Source of the DNA: Nostoc sp. FACHB-152
GTDB taxonomy: Bacteria > Cyanobacteriota > Cyanobacteriia > Cyanobacteriales > Nostocaceae
NCBI RefSeq assembly: GCF_014697475.1
Contig: NZ_JACJRV010000022.1
Location: forward strand, 24,396-88,395
Length of the DNA stretch: 64,000 nt
Direction: 5' to 3'
Under the pieces are notes generated by a model. The model made no database searches. It was not told the DNA's origin and saw only the letters and a list, made by a program, of their open reading frames with translations. A program made the position numbers and the translations under genes. This document shows positions 1 through 10,083 of this stretch, one piece after another; within the stretch, counting starts at the first letter, position 1, and every line of letters begins with the position of its first letter.

Positions 1-1118
1 ATGCCAGCTTGAATATTAAAAGCCCGCATAAACTCCTCATCAGAGGCAGTAAAACTACCTTGTTGCTTATTAATTAACTGTGTGACTCCAATTAATTCAT
101 TGGCAGAATTAAATACAGGCAAACACAAGATATTTCGAGTCAAATATCCAGTTTTTCTATCTGTGTTGGGGTCAAAACGTGGGTCTTTATATGCATCAGG
201 AATATTCAGGGCTTCGCCTGTAGAAGCAACATATCCAGCGATACCGCGATTAGCTGGAATCCGAATTTCTAAAAAGTCTGTGGAATCAGATGCAGCTGCT
301 ACTTTTGTCCACAATTCGCCCATTTCTTTCCGTAACAAAAATAGCGTACTACGGTCTGCCTGCATTAAAATTCGGGCTTGTTCCATGACTATCTGCAAAG
401 TTGCCTCTAAATCTAAACTTTGCCCTAGTGTTTGAGTCGCCCGTAATAAAGCCGTTGCCCCTCGTTGATTGCGGGCTGCGACATAAAAAGATTGACAAGT
501 TTCTAATATAATTCCAATAGAAGCAGCAAAGTCTCGAAAACAATGTTCATCTTCATCATTAAAAGGAATATTGCCAGTTTTATTAGCTAACTGCACAACT
601 GCTACAGTTTGGTTTTTACTACTCACAACGGGCATACATAAAATGTTATGAATTCGATAGCCCATTTGTTTTTCTAAATCTGGACTAAATAAAGGATGAG
701 TAGCAGTTTCAGCAATATTTAATGGTTGGCCTGTACTCGCAACATGACCAGGAATGCCAACAGTAATTGGAGTCCGAATTTCTAAAAATTTTTGACTATT
801 ATCTTGGGGAACTTTTGACCACAATTGACCTTTATCATAGTCAACTAAAAAAATAGCTGTATTTTCGGCTTGGAGAATTTGTCCAATTTTAAGTGTGATA
901 GCTTCTAGAACATTTTCTAACATTGATTCTAGAGCTTCATTATTAATTAACTCAATTGCTCTGAGAAACTGTTGGAATTCCGCAGTGATAAAATCTAGTA
1001 AGCAAACAAACTCGTTTACTGGCAGGTCTTTAACACGACGTAGCAAGGCGTGGGTGCGATTAACTTGTGTAAGTTCAGTTAATGTAGCCAAGACGCTACC
1101 AGGGTTGGGAAGAGTCAT
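1..1118 (-). CDS. cyaB2: Adenylate cyclase, CyaB2-like, N-terminal tandem GAF part (truncated by window edge)
   Basis: Leftward reading frame open from the ATG at 1118 to the window edge (372 codons); the rest lies outside. It holds two cyclic-nucleotide-type GAF domains (about residues 55-205 and 225-372). Each keeps the NK(x)F(x)DE signature: NKTGNIPFNDEDE in the first and NKQQGSFTASDE in the second. The sequence closely resembles what I recall of Anabaena CyaB2, whose tandem GAF binds cAMP and activates a C-terminal class III cyclase domain. That catalytic part is not visible here, so cyclase activity is inferred from family resemblance. A GAF phosphodiesterase or kinase is a less likely alternative. 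Confidence 0.78.
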   Translation of the reverse strand, partial: MTLPNPGSVLATLTELTQVNRTHALLRRVKDLPVNEFVCLLDFITAEFQQFLRAIELINNEALESMLENVLEAITLKIGQILQAENTAIFLVDYDKGQLWSKVPQDNSQKFLEIRTPITVGIPGHVASTGQPLNIAETATHPLFSPDLEKQMGYRIHNILCMPVVSSKNQTVAVVQLANKTGNIPFNDEDEHCFRDFAASIGIILETCQSFYVAARNQRGATALLRATQTLGQSLDLEATLQIVMEQARILMQADRSTLFLLRKEMGELWTKVAAASDSTDFLEIRIPANRGIAGYVASTGEALNIPDAYKDPRFDPNTDRKTGYLTRNILCLPVFNSANELIGVTQLINKQQGSFTASDEEFMRAFNIQAG

Positions 1119-1284
1119 GGGAATTTTAGATTTTAATTTTAGATTTTAAAGAACTTGCACTTAGTAAGTGAAGCCGCAAGTGAATTCGATTCATTGGGGC
1201 TTGGTAAAGGATATGAGTATCTATTATTAATTGCTGTTGACGGAAATTGTGGAGCAAAATTGCCCCACAATTCAAAACTTTAAA

Positions 1285-2421
1285 TTAAACTGCGGCTGTT
1301 GGCTGTTTTGTAAAGACTATTGTTTGATAGTAATCTTGCAACTGACGTGTAGCAGCTGCCCATCCCCATTTTTCTGCTTCCTTGCGGGCGTTTTGTCGGA
1401 TGGTATCTCGTTCTTGGTGATTTTCCAACAGACGAACTGTTGCAGAAATGGCATCTTGAATATCAGCTTTGGGGTCAAAAAGATACCCATTTACACCATC
1501 TGTCACAATATCAGGAATTCCCCCAGAACGGGCGGCGACTACTGGACAGCCAGCAGCCATTGCTTCTAATAATACTAAGCCTAGTGTTTCTGTTCGGGAA
1601 GGAAAAATAAAAGCATCAGCACTAGCAAAAGCAGAACCTAACTCTCGTCCCATGAGATAGCCGACAAAATTTGTGTTTGTCCCAGCAAAGTGTTTTAAGA
1701 GTGCTTGGCGATGAGGGCCATCTCCGACTAAGGCTAATCGCGCTTGGGGTATTGCTTCTAAAATTGGTTTAATTCGCTCAATTTCTTTTTCGGCAGACAG
1801 GCGACCAACATACAGTAACAAAGGACTTTCAGGATTGTTTTGTGAAAGACGCGATCGCATCTCTCTACTAGCTAAATCAGGGTGAAATAATTCTGTATCT
1901 ACACCCCGTTGCCATAAGTCTACCCTTTCAATGCCATGTGATGATAGTTCCTCCATCATGGCTGTAGAGGTACAAAGATTCAATAATGCTTGATTATGTG
2001 CGCCTTTGAGCAATTCCCACAATAATCCTTCTAACATTCCCAAACCGTAATGCTGGAGATATTGCGGTAAATGGGTATGATAAGAAGCCACTAACGGAAT
2101 TTTCAAAACTTTGCTATAAAAAATGCCTGATAATCCTAAAACGGCTGGATTGACAACATGAATCACATCTGGCTGAAATTCTTCTAAGGCATAACCAATT
2201 GCTGGGCGAGGTAGTGCCATTTTCAGTTCTGGATACAGAGGTAAAGGAAAGCCACTAACGCCGTAAACTTTCGCTCCTTTGTGTTCCGTGATGCCACCCT
2301 CTGGGGCGATGACTAAAACTTGATTTCCATTGCGTTGTAGATGGTCAACTGTGTGGCGTAAGCGTGTAACAATACCATCAACTTTCGGCAAAAAGGTTTC
2401 GGTGAATAGGGCTATTCTCAT
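1285..2421 (-). CDS. sqdX: Sulfoquinovosyltransferase SqdX (sulfolipid synthase, GT4)
   Basis: 378-residue GT-B glycosyltransferase of family 4. It transfers sulfoquinovose from UDP-sulfoquinovose to diacylglycerol, the last step of SQDG synthesis at the thylakoid or plasma membrane. The N-terminus MRIALFTETFLPKVDGIVTR, the donor-site segment LLYVGRLSAEKEIE, and the E-x7-E motif region FPSRTETLGLVLLEAMAAG are all present. Length is normal for the family. It lies downstream of sqdB on the same strand, separated by a decayed DUF4291 gene whose stop overlaps the sqdX start (ATGA, 2418-2421). The three probably share one transcript. Confidence 0.93.
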   Translation of the reverse strand: MRIALFTETFLPKVDGIVTRLRHTVDHLQRNGNQVLVIAPEGGITEHKGAKVYGVSGFPLPLYPELKMALPRPAIGYALEEFQPDVIHVVNPAVLGLSGIFYSKVLKIPLVASYHTHLPQYLQHYGLGMLEGLLWELLKGAHNQALLNLCTSTAMMEELSSHGIERVDLWQRGVDTELFHPDLASREMRSRLSQNNPESPLLLYVGRLSAEKEIERIKPILEAIPQARLALVGDGPHRQALLKHFAGTNTNFVGYLMGRELGSAFASADAFIFPSRTETLGLVLLEAMAAGCPVVAARSGGIPDIVTDGVNGYLFDPKADIQDAISATVRLLENHQERDTIRQNARKEAEKWGWAAATRQLQDYYQTIVFTKQPTAAV

Positions 2422-2735
2422 AAAAAATCAGTCCAGGCAGATAATCCCAGCTTTTTTTGGATGTCGCTATCAAAAACAGGGTAAACCTTCTCCTGTGGTG
2501 TGATCAATTCTGTGTAGTTACAATTTAAGTTTTGTCTCTGCTGTTTGACAAAATTCGAGATATCTTCAATATGGACAATCCAATCTTTAGCATAAGCAGC
2601 TAGCACTTAACCGCCTAGTCCTAACTGAATAATTCAGACAATAACTGTCTGGTCGTCATACTGCGCTAGTAGATGACGACCAGCTTGAGGCCAGCGAGTG
2701 ATTTGATGGCTATAAGGTTTTGTCACCAGCCTCAT
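2418..2735 (-). pseudogene. Decayed DUF4291-family gene between sqdB and sqdX
   Basis: One leftward frame begins with ATG at 2735, 11 bases after the sqdB stop. It reads MRLVTKPYSHQITRWPQAGR then HLLAQYDDQTVIV, stop, IIQLGLGG, stop, then LAAYAKDWIVHIEDISNFV and a tail ending KLGLSAWTDFL. From memory, DUF4291 proteins (about 190-210 residues) start with a similar motif ending AQYD..I.VYQAY and near the end have an IQLGL.G...Y...WI..IEDI.. motif. Here the start and the last third are kept in the same frame, but the middle (roughly 100 residues) is gone and two in-frame stops interrupt it. The final 62 codons could be translated from GTG 2606, but a functional product is unlikely. Confidence 0.72.
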
Positions 2736-2746
2736 CCAGTTTTGAC

Positions 2747-3913
<1,167 letters not shown>

Positions 3914-3981
3914 TTACTCGCTGATAGCTAAATCTATCAGGTTTCTGTACCCCCTCAACCATCAAAAGTAGTGATTAGTGA

Positions 3982-4033
3982 TTGGTCATTGGTCATTGGT
4001 CATTGGTTAAAAGGCAGGAGGCAGGAGGCAGAA
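3982..4033. repeat. Heptameric short tandem repeats (TTGGTCA and GGCAGGA units)
   Basis: Upstream of sqdB there are three TTGGTCA units plus a variant (3982-4009), followed by GGCAGGA, GGCAGGA, GGCAGAA (4013-4033). These are the seven-base STRR type known from heterocyst-forming cyanobacteria. A second GGCAGGA-type run lies at 60071-60098. Confidence 0.85.
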
Positions 4034-4103
4034 GGGAAATTTCATACTACCCTGCGGGAACGCCTGCCGTAGGATGCCCTTAGGGCTGTAAGGCGAACAC
4101 ACT

Positions 4104-4610
4104 TTATACTTTTATCCGATATTGCTGGGCTATGTAATAAAAGAAGGGGTAATAATCAGAAAACTCTTGGCTTAAGCTCTGTCCTTGCCAGTAATATGTG
4201 ACTTGACCTTGAGTTATAGTCAATTTCATGGAACCGACTTTCTGACCAATGTCTACTAATAAAACTCCAGATACGCCTTGAGTAGTCTGAAAGTTAGTTT
4301 CATTTTTATTTATGGCATCTGGTAGCCGATTACTTGCCCATGCTCTAATTTGCACAGTTTGACTGCGTGGTGAAGCTAAGGCAATGCCGTCGGCATTTTC
4401 TGGCGTTGCTAAAACATTCCAATTGCTGGGATAGGGAAATTCAAAGCCATAACGGGAATTGCTATAAGTTTTCCATTGGGTATCGGAGACGCTGAAAGGC
4501 TTGCTACATCCCCACAACAGCAGCGATAAAGCGATCGCACCCGCTACACTTTTGTATTTAGTATAAATATTTTGTTTGCTAGTACAAGTTTTCACTGAAA
4601 TAATCGACAT
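4104..4610 (-). CDS. Predicted lipoprotein with PsbP-like fold signature
   Basis: 168 residues. The N-terminal hydrophobic stretch AGAIALSLLLWGC ends in a lipobox-like LLWGC, so the mature protein is probably lipid-anchored at Cys35. After it comes YGFEFPYPSNWNVL, a motif often seen at the start of PsbP/MOG1-like domains, then a mixed alpha/beta pattern ending FSDYYPFFYYIAQQYRIKV. No catalytic motif is visible and the exact role is unknown. It stands alone between the sqdB promoter region and a divergent gene pair. The long 30-residue polar start before the hydrophobic stretch suggests the true start may be a later codon. Confidence 0.6.
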   Translation of the reverse strand: MSIISVKTCTSKQNIYTKYKSVAGAIALSLLLWGCSKPFSVSDTQWKTYSNSRYGFEFPYPSNWNVLATPENADGIALASPRSQTVQIRAWASNRLPDAINKNETNFQTTQGVSGVLLVDIGQKVGSMKLTITQGQVTYYWQGQSLSQEFSDYYPFFYYIAQQYRIKV

Positions 4611-4877
4611 AATTATCTTGTTTATTTAATTTTACTTACTGACTATAAACATTGAAAATAAATAGATTTAGCGAGATTTTCAAAGCTTGGGCAGCTATTT
4701 AACTAATATTCAATTTCTAAAAAAATTTGTCTTAAATATAACTTAGCTGCCTTTAAATACACAAACTATATGTAAATAAATGTAACAAAATAGCCGTCAA
4801 AACGTTTTAATGGCTTGACAAGAGACAAAGGAGCCGATAACGTGTTATACATACCCGGGTAAGACCGCAAAAGAATT

Positions 4878-5231
4878 ATGCAAACGCAAACTAAGCAGAA
4901 GGTTACATTTTATATATCGCCAGAGCTTCACAAAAAGTTGAAGATTCGTTCAGCAATTGATTCTGAGCCAATGTCAGACCTTGCAGAACGCGCCCTATGT
5001 TTTTACTTAGCAAACTCAGAATTAGTAGAAGAAGTAGAAGCTTCTGCTTATGGGAGAACTCACAGAGTTTATTCCTGTCCCACTTGCGAAAGTCCACTAG
5101 TACTGCGTGATGGGGAATTAGTTGGTTTAGGTAATCAACCAGGATTAATTGGGCAAGAATCTCTTTCAATTGATGAAATGGAAGAAGTAGAAACCCATCC
5201 CAAGAGTGAGGAAGAGCTAGTCCCTTGCTAG
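4878..5231 (+). CDS. Ribbon-helix-helix protein with a Cys-x2-Cys segment
   Basis: 117 residues. Residues 1-50 (KQKVTFYISPELHKKLKIRS and a following SDLAERAL helix) fit the CopG/Arc ribbon-helix-helix fold, one strand and two helices for DNA binding as a dimer. The middle has YSCPTCESPLVLRDG, a half zinc-ribbon-like CPTC knuckle with a single further Cys at the C-terminus. The tail is acidic. It sits 86 bases upstream of ycf46 in the same direction, so co-transcription or regulation of ycf46 is possible. ATAAC/GTTAT half-sites at 4837-4848 lie in its 5' region and may be a self-operator. The function is inferred from the fold only. Confidence 0.65.
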   Translation: MQTQTKQKVTFYISPELHKKLKIRSAIDSEPMSDLAERALCFYLANSELVEEVEASAYGRTHRVYSCPTCESPLVLRDGELVGLGNQPGLIGQESLSIDEMEEVETHPKSEEELVPC

Positions 5232-5317
5232 ATAAGAATTATGAATAACTTATTCATAATTCAACTATAGTTACAAGTCTGTTCTTTACTGTATAAGGTC
5301 TCAAGTAGGTCGATTGT

Positions 5318-6832
5318 ATGAAAGAAGAGCTCAGTATCCTAATTCAAGCTCAATACCCTTTAATCTACCTTGTGACCTCCGAGGAAGAGCGGGCAGAGCA
5401 ATCAATTTCCACAATAGCTCAAGGGTTAAAGCCCCTGCGTCGAGTCTACGTATGGACAGTAACTCATGGGATCGTGGAATACGGCCAGCCCCGGAATGTG
5501 AGCCAACACAACACCGTTTCTCCGGAAGCGGCGATTGACTGGATAATCCGGCAGAGAGAACCAGGTATATTTATTCTTAAAGATTTACATCCATTTATTG
5601 ATGCGCCTGCAACAAATAGAGCGTTGCGTGATGCGATCGCTAGTTTTAAAGGGCAGCAAAAAAATATTATTTTAATGTCGCCAATGCATCAAGTCCCCAT
5701 AGAATTGGAGAAGGAAGTAGTTGTTTTAGACTTCCAACTGCCAGATATGGCGGAGTTGAATAAAGTATTAACTTACCATTTAGATAATAATCGTGGCCGA
5801 CGGTTAACAACAGAAGCCCGCGAAAAGCTACTCAGAGCCGCTTTAGGATTAACTAAAGATGAAGCTGAGAAAGTATATCGCAAAGCGCAAGTTACTACAG
5901 GCCGGCTGACAGAAGAAGAAGTTGATATAGTTTTATCTGAGAAAAAGCAACTAATTCGGCGTAATGGGATATTAGAATACATCGAAGAAGATGAAACCAT
6001 TGATGCAGTAGGTGGCTTAGAAGAATTAAAGAAATGGCTCAAGCAACGCTCTAATGCTTTTACAGAAAGAGCAAGAGAGTATGGTTTGCCCCAACCAAAA
6101 GGGATGCTAATTTTAGGAGTTCCTGGTTGCGGTAAGTCATTGATAGCCAAAACAACATCCCGGCTTTGGGGTTTACCACTGTTGCGCTTAGATATGGGAC
6201 GCGTATACGACGGCTCAATGGTGGGTAGAAGCGAAGCAAATCTGCGTAACGCCCTCAAAACAGCAGAATCCATCTCTCCAGCGATTCTGTTTATTGACGA
6301 GTTAGATAAATCCTTTGCTGGTAGTGCTGGGTCTGGTGATTCCGATGGCGGTACATCTAGCAGGATATTTGGGTCTTTCCTCACATGGATGCAAGAGAAA
6401 AAATCTCCAGTGTTTGTCATGGCAACAGCCAACCGAGTCGAACGCTTACCTGGAGAGTTCTTGAGGAAAGGTCGGTTTGATGAAATTTTCTTTGTTGATC
6501 TGCCTACTCCTGAAGAAAGGAGTGATATTTTCAATATTCACTTAAGCAAACGCCGTCGTGAAGACATCGCTCGCTTTGATTTAGAGCAATTAGCCAAGAT
6601 GTCTGATGGCTTTTCTGGGGCAGAAATTGAACAAGCGATCGTAGCGGCAATGTACGAAGCATTTGCCCAAGACCGCGAGTTCACACAACTAGATATTATT
6701 GCTGCACTGAAAGCAACCTTGCCACTGTCTCGCACGATGCAAGAACAGGTAACAGCCCTCAGAGACTGGGCTAGACAGCGCGCAAGACCAGCCGCAGCCT
6801 CCGTTGCTGAATATCAGCGAATGGAGTTTTAA
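5318..6832 (+). CDS. ycf46: AAA+ ATPase Ycf46
   Basis: 504 residues. The N-terminal third (1-230) is the Ycf46-specific domain; the C-terminal part is a classical AAA module. Walker A GVPGCGKS lies at about 267-274, Walker B ILFIDELD at about 323-330, sensor-1 around FVMATANRVERLP, arginine-finger region FLRKGRFDEIFF, and the small helical domain follows to about 470. Ycf46 is encoded in many algal plastids and in cyanobacteria; reports link it to photosynthesis and inorganic carbon responses, but its substrate is unknown. It is followed at 137 bases by ycf35, another plastid-conserved gene of unclear role, a pairing that suggests related function. Confidence 0.9.
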   Translation: MKEELSILIQAQYPLIYLVTSEEERAEQSISTIAQGLKPLRRVYVWTVTHGIVEYGQPRNVSQHNTVSPEAAIDWIIRQREPGIFILKDLHPFIDAPATNRALRDAIASFKGQQKNIILMSPMHQVPIELEKEVVVLDFQLPDMAELNKVLTYHLDNNRGRRLTTEAREKLLRAALGLTKDEAEKVYRKAQVTTGRLTEEEVDIVLSEKKQLIRRNGILEYIEEDETIDAVGGLEELKKWLKQRSNAFTERAREYGLPQPKGMLILGVPGCGKSLIAKTTSRLWGLPLLRLDMGRVYDGSMVGRSEANLRNALKTAESISPAILFIDELDKSFAGSAGSGDSDGGTSSRIFGSFLTWMQEKKSPVFVMATANRVERLPGEFLRKGRFDEIFFVDLPTPEERSDIFNIHLSKRRREDIARFDLEQLAKMSDGFSGAEIEQAIVAAMYEAFAQDREFTQLDIIAALKATLPLSRTMQEQVTALRDWARQRARPAAASVAEYQRMEF

Positions 6833-6969
6833 AAGCTTTCCCTGCTAACCCAGGGGAAAGGCTAGCCGCAAAAGCTAGCAGTTAAGAGAAAAAGCCGCCC
6901 CTGATAAGCGCGGCTCGTCGATGATAAACCGTTGTTCTTTTCTCAATCTTCTCATTGGAGGAAACCCAA

Positions 6970-7320
6970 ATGTCTCACTTTAGCACTCTTCGCACCAAAA
7001 TCACCGATGCAGAAATCCTCAAAGCTTCTTTACGCGACTTGGGTATTACCGTAAAGACAGAAGCAGATGTACGCGGTTATAACGGTCAGCGTGTACGTTC
7101 CGACATCGTTGCAGTTTTGGAAGGCGAATATGATCTCGGCTGGTCTCGCAATAGCGATGGTTCCTTCGACCTCATCGCTGACCTGTGGGGCGTTGCTAAA
7201 AAGCACAACCAAACCGAGTTGATCAACTCCATCAACCAAAAATATGCAGTTAACAAGACCTTGGCTGAAGTTAAACAGCGCGGTCTGCAAAACGCTAACG
7301 TTAAGTTGGTATTGCAATAG
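6970..7320 (+). CDS. ycf35: Ycf35 / DUF1257 protein
   Basis: 116-residue soluble protein starting MSHFSTLRTKITDAEILKAS, the recognisable start of the Ycf35 family conserved in cyanobacteria and red-lineage plastids. The start at 6970 has a strong GGAGG ribosome site at 6957-6961. No catalytic motif is visible and the role is unknown. Just upstream, at 6842-6867, an imperfect hairpin (CTTTCCCTG and CAGGGGAAAG) lies between ycf46 and this gene and may process or attenuate the transcript. A clear terminator follows at 7350-7387. Confidence 0.9.
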   Translation: MSHFSTLRTKITDAEILKASLRDLGITVKTEADVRGYNGQRVRSDIVAVLEGEYDLGWSRNSDGSFDLIADLWGVAKKHNQTELINSINQKYAVNKTLAEVKQRGLQNANVKLVLQ

Positions 7321-7349
7321 TAATTTCTCTGCGCGTTCCCAAAGCTGCA

Positions 7350-7387
7350 CGGGTTAACCATGTTATAGCGGTTAGCCCGCTTTTTTT
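7350..7387 (+). terminator. Intrinsic terminator after ycf35
   Basis: Stem CGGGTTAACC (7350-7359) pairs with GGTTAGCCCG (7370-7379) with one G-T wobble, followed by seven T (7381-7387). It lies 29 bases after the ycf35 stop. A partial copy of the right arm plus T-run recurs at about 7570-7592. Confidence 0.85.
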
Positions 7388-7475
7388 CCCTTGTATCGGG
7401 GCTGGGTTTATTTCCAGTCCCGATTTTTTTATGTCTGTTAGGATTTTACGCGAGAAGGATAAGGGTATAAGTATA

Positions 7476-7554
7476 GTAGGTTGGGTGTAACGAAGTGAAA
7501 CCCAACATCAACATAATTGTTTTGTTGGGTTACGCTACGCTTCACCCAACCTAC
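7476..7554. repeat. MITE-like imperfect hairpin repeat
   Basis: The ends are exact inverted copies: GTAGGTTGGGTG at 7476-7487 and CACCCAACCTAC at 7543-7554. Inner parts also pair (AACCCAACA-type segments). Shorter derivatives of the same sequence occur at 7655-7691 and 32127-32163, so it is a dispersed intergenic family rather than a gene-specific signal. No coding capacity. Confidence 0.75.
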
Positions 7555-7654
7555 AACCTGCCTCTAACTATAGCGGTTAGCTCGCTTTTTTTGTGTTGGG
7601 AAGAGATTTTAGTCGTTATTCTTGATCAATCAATCCAATCCAGAAAAAAATGAA

Positions 7655-7691
7655 ACAGATGCTTAGTTGGGTTGAAGGTAGTGAAACCCAA
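7655..7691. repeat. Partial copy of the GTTGGGTT/AACCCAAC repeat
   Basis: TTGGGTTGAAGGTAGTGAAA followed by CCCAACCTAA is a shortened hairpin derivative of the 7476-7554 repeat. It ends about 30 bases before the end of the GIY-YIG gene. Confidence 0.65.
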
Positions 7692-7719
7692 CCTAATATT
7701 TGTCTAAATTTATCAAATC

Positions 7720-8106
7720 CTAGTCTACCGTTAAAAATAATATAAAAGTCTGACCATGTACTGTTGTAAATTTTGATTGATTTGGTATGGGTGTGTTGTT
7801 TATAGGTGGTTTGTAATAATTAATAGCTTGTTTCTCCAACCTCCTGAGAGTCTCTGTTAAGTCTGAAATTGTAGCTAACAAATCTTCTGTTAAAACGCGG
7901 TAGCGTATCATAGCATTTTCAATACCCTCAAACTGCCCTTGTCGATGATGACTTATGTGACGACTTTTTAAATTACGTGAAAGACCAATGTACATAACTG
8001 GAGAAACACTATTACCTATATAATAAATACCTGGTTTTGTTGGTAATTCTTTACGTTGAAGATATGGGAAAACTGGCATCTCTTTATAATTGAGATTCAA
8101 TTTCAT
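7720..8106 (-). CDS. GIY-YIG nuclease-like protein
   Basis: 128 residues. The GIY-YIG core is visible: PGIYYIGNS at about 25-33 and MYIGLSRNLKSRHISHH at about 38-54, with the expected Tyr, Tyr and Arg. A conserved-type downstream Glu lies in the helix LRRLEKQAINYYKP, and the N of the last motif is in PPINNTP. Such single-domain proteins occur as stand-alone repair-like or homing-derived nucleases. There is no linked methylase, intron or transposase here. Its substrate is unknown and it appears to be a single-gene unit. Confidence 0.75.
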   Translation of the reverse strand: MKLNLNYKEMPVFPYLQRKELPTKPGIYYIGNSVSPVMYIGLSRNLKSRHISHHRQGQFEGIENAMIRYRVLTEDLLATISDLTETLRRLEKQAINYYKPPINNTPIPNQSKFTTVHGQTFILFLTVD

Positions 8107-8369
8107 AATTTTTTATTTATACCTAGCCATACAATTTGAAGACTAAGTTAGTTTGCCCACAATGTATGTTATTAATCACACCTTGAAACTTAATTTTATA
8201 CCGAACTTGGCGCAAATCTAAAACAAACCCAGGTAATCAAGGTTTTGTACTGAGGATATTTTGATGGCTGTGGAGAGGCGCGATCGCACTTTTTCCCTCT
8301 CAAACTGCTATCCTGGCCACATATAGTAATTACAGTAATTTCAGCCAGCCAACATCTACCTTAAACTTT

Positions 8370-9842
8370 ATGCTTACTCAAGATAAACAACAACGTAATT
8401 GGCAACCTATTATCAAAGCATTTGAGACTGTGCTTGGTAAAAATGGTGTTGTTCAACGTCGAGAGGAATTAATTACTTATGAGTGCGATGGTTTAACTAG
8501 CTATCGTCAACGTCCGGCTGTGGCGGTGTTACCAAGAACGACAGAACAAGTGGCGGCAGTGGTAAAGATATGTAATCAGTATTCTGTTCCCTTTGTTGCG
8601 CGTGGTTCTGGTACTGGCCTATCTGGTGGTGCTTTACCGTTGGAAAATTCTGTTTTAATTGTTACTTCGTTAATGCGAAAAATACTCAGCGTTGATTTAG
8701 AAAATCAGCGCATTGTCGTACAACCAGGAGTAATTAATAGCTGGGTAACTCAAGCTGTTAGCGGTGCGGGATTTTACTACGCGCCAGACCCTTCCAGCCA
8801 AATTATCTGCTCAATTGGGGGCAATGTTGCTGAGAATTCTGGCGGAGTGCATTGCTTAAAATACGGTGTCACAACCAACCATGTTTTAGGATTACAAATA
8901 GTCACGGCGGAAGGTGAAATTGTCGATTTAGGTGGGCAAATTCCAGAAACGCCTGGTTATGATTTAACAGGTATATTTGTAGGTTCAGAAGGAACCTTAG
9001 GAATTGCCACAGAAATTACTTTACGAATTCTCAAAAGTGCTGAATCAATTTGTGTCCTATTAGCAGACTTTACTAGTATAGAAGCTGCGGGTGCTGCTGT
9101 TTCTGATATCATCAGCGCGGGGATAATTCCTGGTGGTATGGAAATGATGGATAACGTTAGTATTAATGCTGTAGAAGATGTTGTAGCAACTAATTGTTAT
9201 CCGCGCGATGCTACGGCTATTTTGCTTGTAGAAATTGATGGTTTAGAAGTAGAAGTAGAAGTTTTAAAACAACGGATAACCGCAATTTGTAAGCAAGATG
9301 GAGCGCGAAATGTAACGGCTGCTACTGACCCAGAAACTCGCTTAAAATTGTGGAAGGGGCGGAAAGCTGCTTTTGCTGCTGCTGGTCATTTAAGCCCAGA
9401 TTATTATGTCCAAGATGGGGTAATTCCCCGCACTCAATTGCCTTATGTTTTGCAAGAAATTGAGAATTTAAGTGAAAAGTTTGGTTATAAAATTGCTAAC
9501 GTATTTCATGCTGGTGATGGTAATCTTCATCCGCTAGTTCTTTATGATAATTCTGTACCAGGGGCTTTAGAAAAAGTCGAAGAATTAGGTGGGGAAATTC
9601 TGAAGTTATGCGTGAAAGTAGGGGGTAGCCTTTCTGGTGAACATGGCATTGGTTCAGATAAAAAATGTTATATGCCAGAGATGTTTAATCCTATTGATTT
9701 AGAAACTATGCAATGGGTAAGGCAAGTATTTAATCCTAAAGGTTTGGCTAATCCTGATAAAATATTTCCTACACCACGCACTTGCGGCGAGGCTGCAAAT
9801 GCTATGAGTCAAAAGCAGTTTGAAGGTATGGAAAGATATTAA
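8370..9842 (+). CDS. glcD: FAD-linked oxidase, glycolate dehydrogenase subunit GlcD
   Basis: 490 residues of the FAD_binding_4 plus FAD-oxidase C-terminal architecture. The FAD-binding segment is ARGSGTGLSGGALPL (about 89-103), with PDPSSQIICSIGGNVAENSG further on. C-terminal catalytic-type motifs are VFHAGDGNLHP and LSGEHGIGSDK. In cyanobacteria this enzyme oxidises 2-phosphoglycolate-derived glycolate to glyoxylate in photorespiration; D-lactate is a possible alternative substrate, since GlcD and D-LDH families are close. No GlcE or GlcF gene is adjacent. A 263-base leader with a HIP1 site precedes it. Confidence 0.85.
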   Translation: MLTQDKQQRNWQPIIKAFETVLGKNGVVQRREELITYECDGLTSYRQRPAVAVLPRTTEQVAAVVKICNQYSVPFVARGSGTGLSGGALPLENSVLIVTSLMRKILSVDLENQRIVVQPGVINSWVTQAVSGAGFYYAPDPSSQIICSIGGNVAENSGGVHCLKYGVTTNHVLGLQIVTAEGEIVDLGGQIPETPGYDLTGIFVGSEGTLGIATEITLRILKSAESICVLLADFTSIEAAGAAVSDIISAGIIPGGMEMMDNVSINAVEDVVATNCYPRDATAILLVEIDGLEVEVEVLKQRITAICKQDGARNVTAATDPETRLKLWKGRKAAFAAAGHLSPDYYVQDGVIPRTQLPYVLQEIENLSEKFGYKIANVFHAGDGNLHPLVLYDNSVPGALEKVEELGGEILKLCVKVGGSLSGEHGIGSDKKCYMPEMFNPIDLETMQWVRQVFNPKGLANPDKIFPTPRTCGEAANAMSQKQFEGMERY

Positions 9843-9845
9843 ACT

Positions 9846-9953
9846 GCCTCTGCGCTTTTTATTCTCTTTGTGTCCTTTGTGTACTTTGCGGTTTGTTAAA
9901 AATTGGCTTTAACGCAAAGGTACACGGAGGTTAACGCAGAGGTGCGCGGAGAT
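9846..9953. repeat. Dispersed CTTTGCG/CGCAAAG intergenic repeat
   Basis: Runs such as CTCTTTGTGTCCTTTGTGTA and, inverted, ACGCAAAGGTACACGGAGG surround a short spacer and can fold back. Related sequence lies at 21996-22027, 34036-34130 and 36463-36494, always between genes. This is a common low-information repeat family in these genomes. Confidence 0.6.
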
Positions 9954-10083
9954 TTTGTAAGAGATTTGGAATGAAATTTATTAATTTGTGAGTTTTGTTA
10001 TTTGTTAAAGTCTCTTTCTTCCGGAAAATTATGAAATATTTTGTAATAATAAATGTTCTTCACAAATAGAGTTAAACTCTCTA

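Noticed and set aside
82..435. Rightward frame at the window start
   Set aside because: Antisense to the tandem GAF reading frame, whose NKFDE motifs are clear.
5773..6534. Leftward 253-codon frame antisense to ycf46
   Set aside because: No family resemblance; lies wholly inside the conserved AAA ATPase gene.
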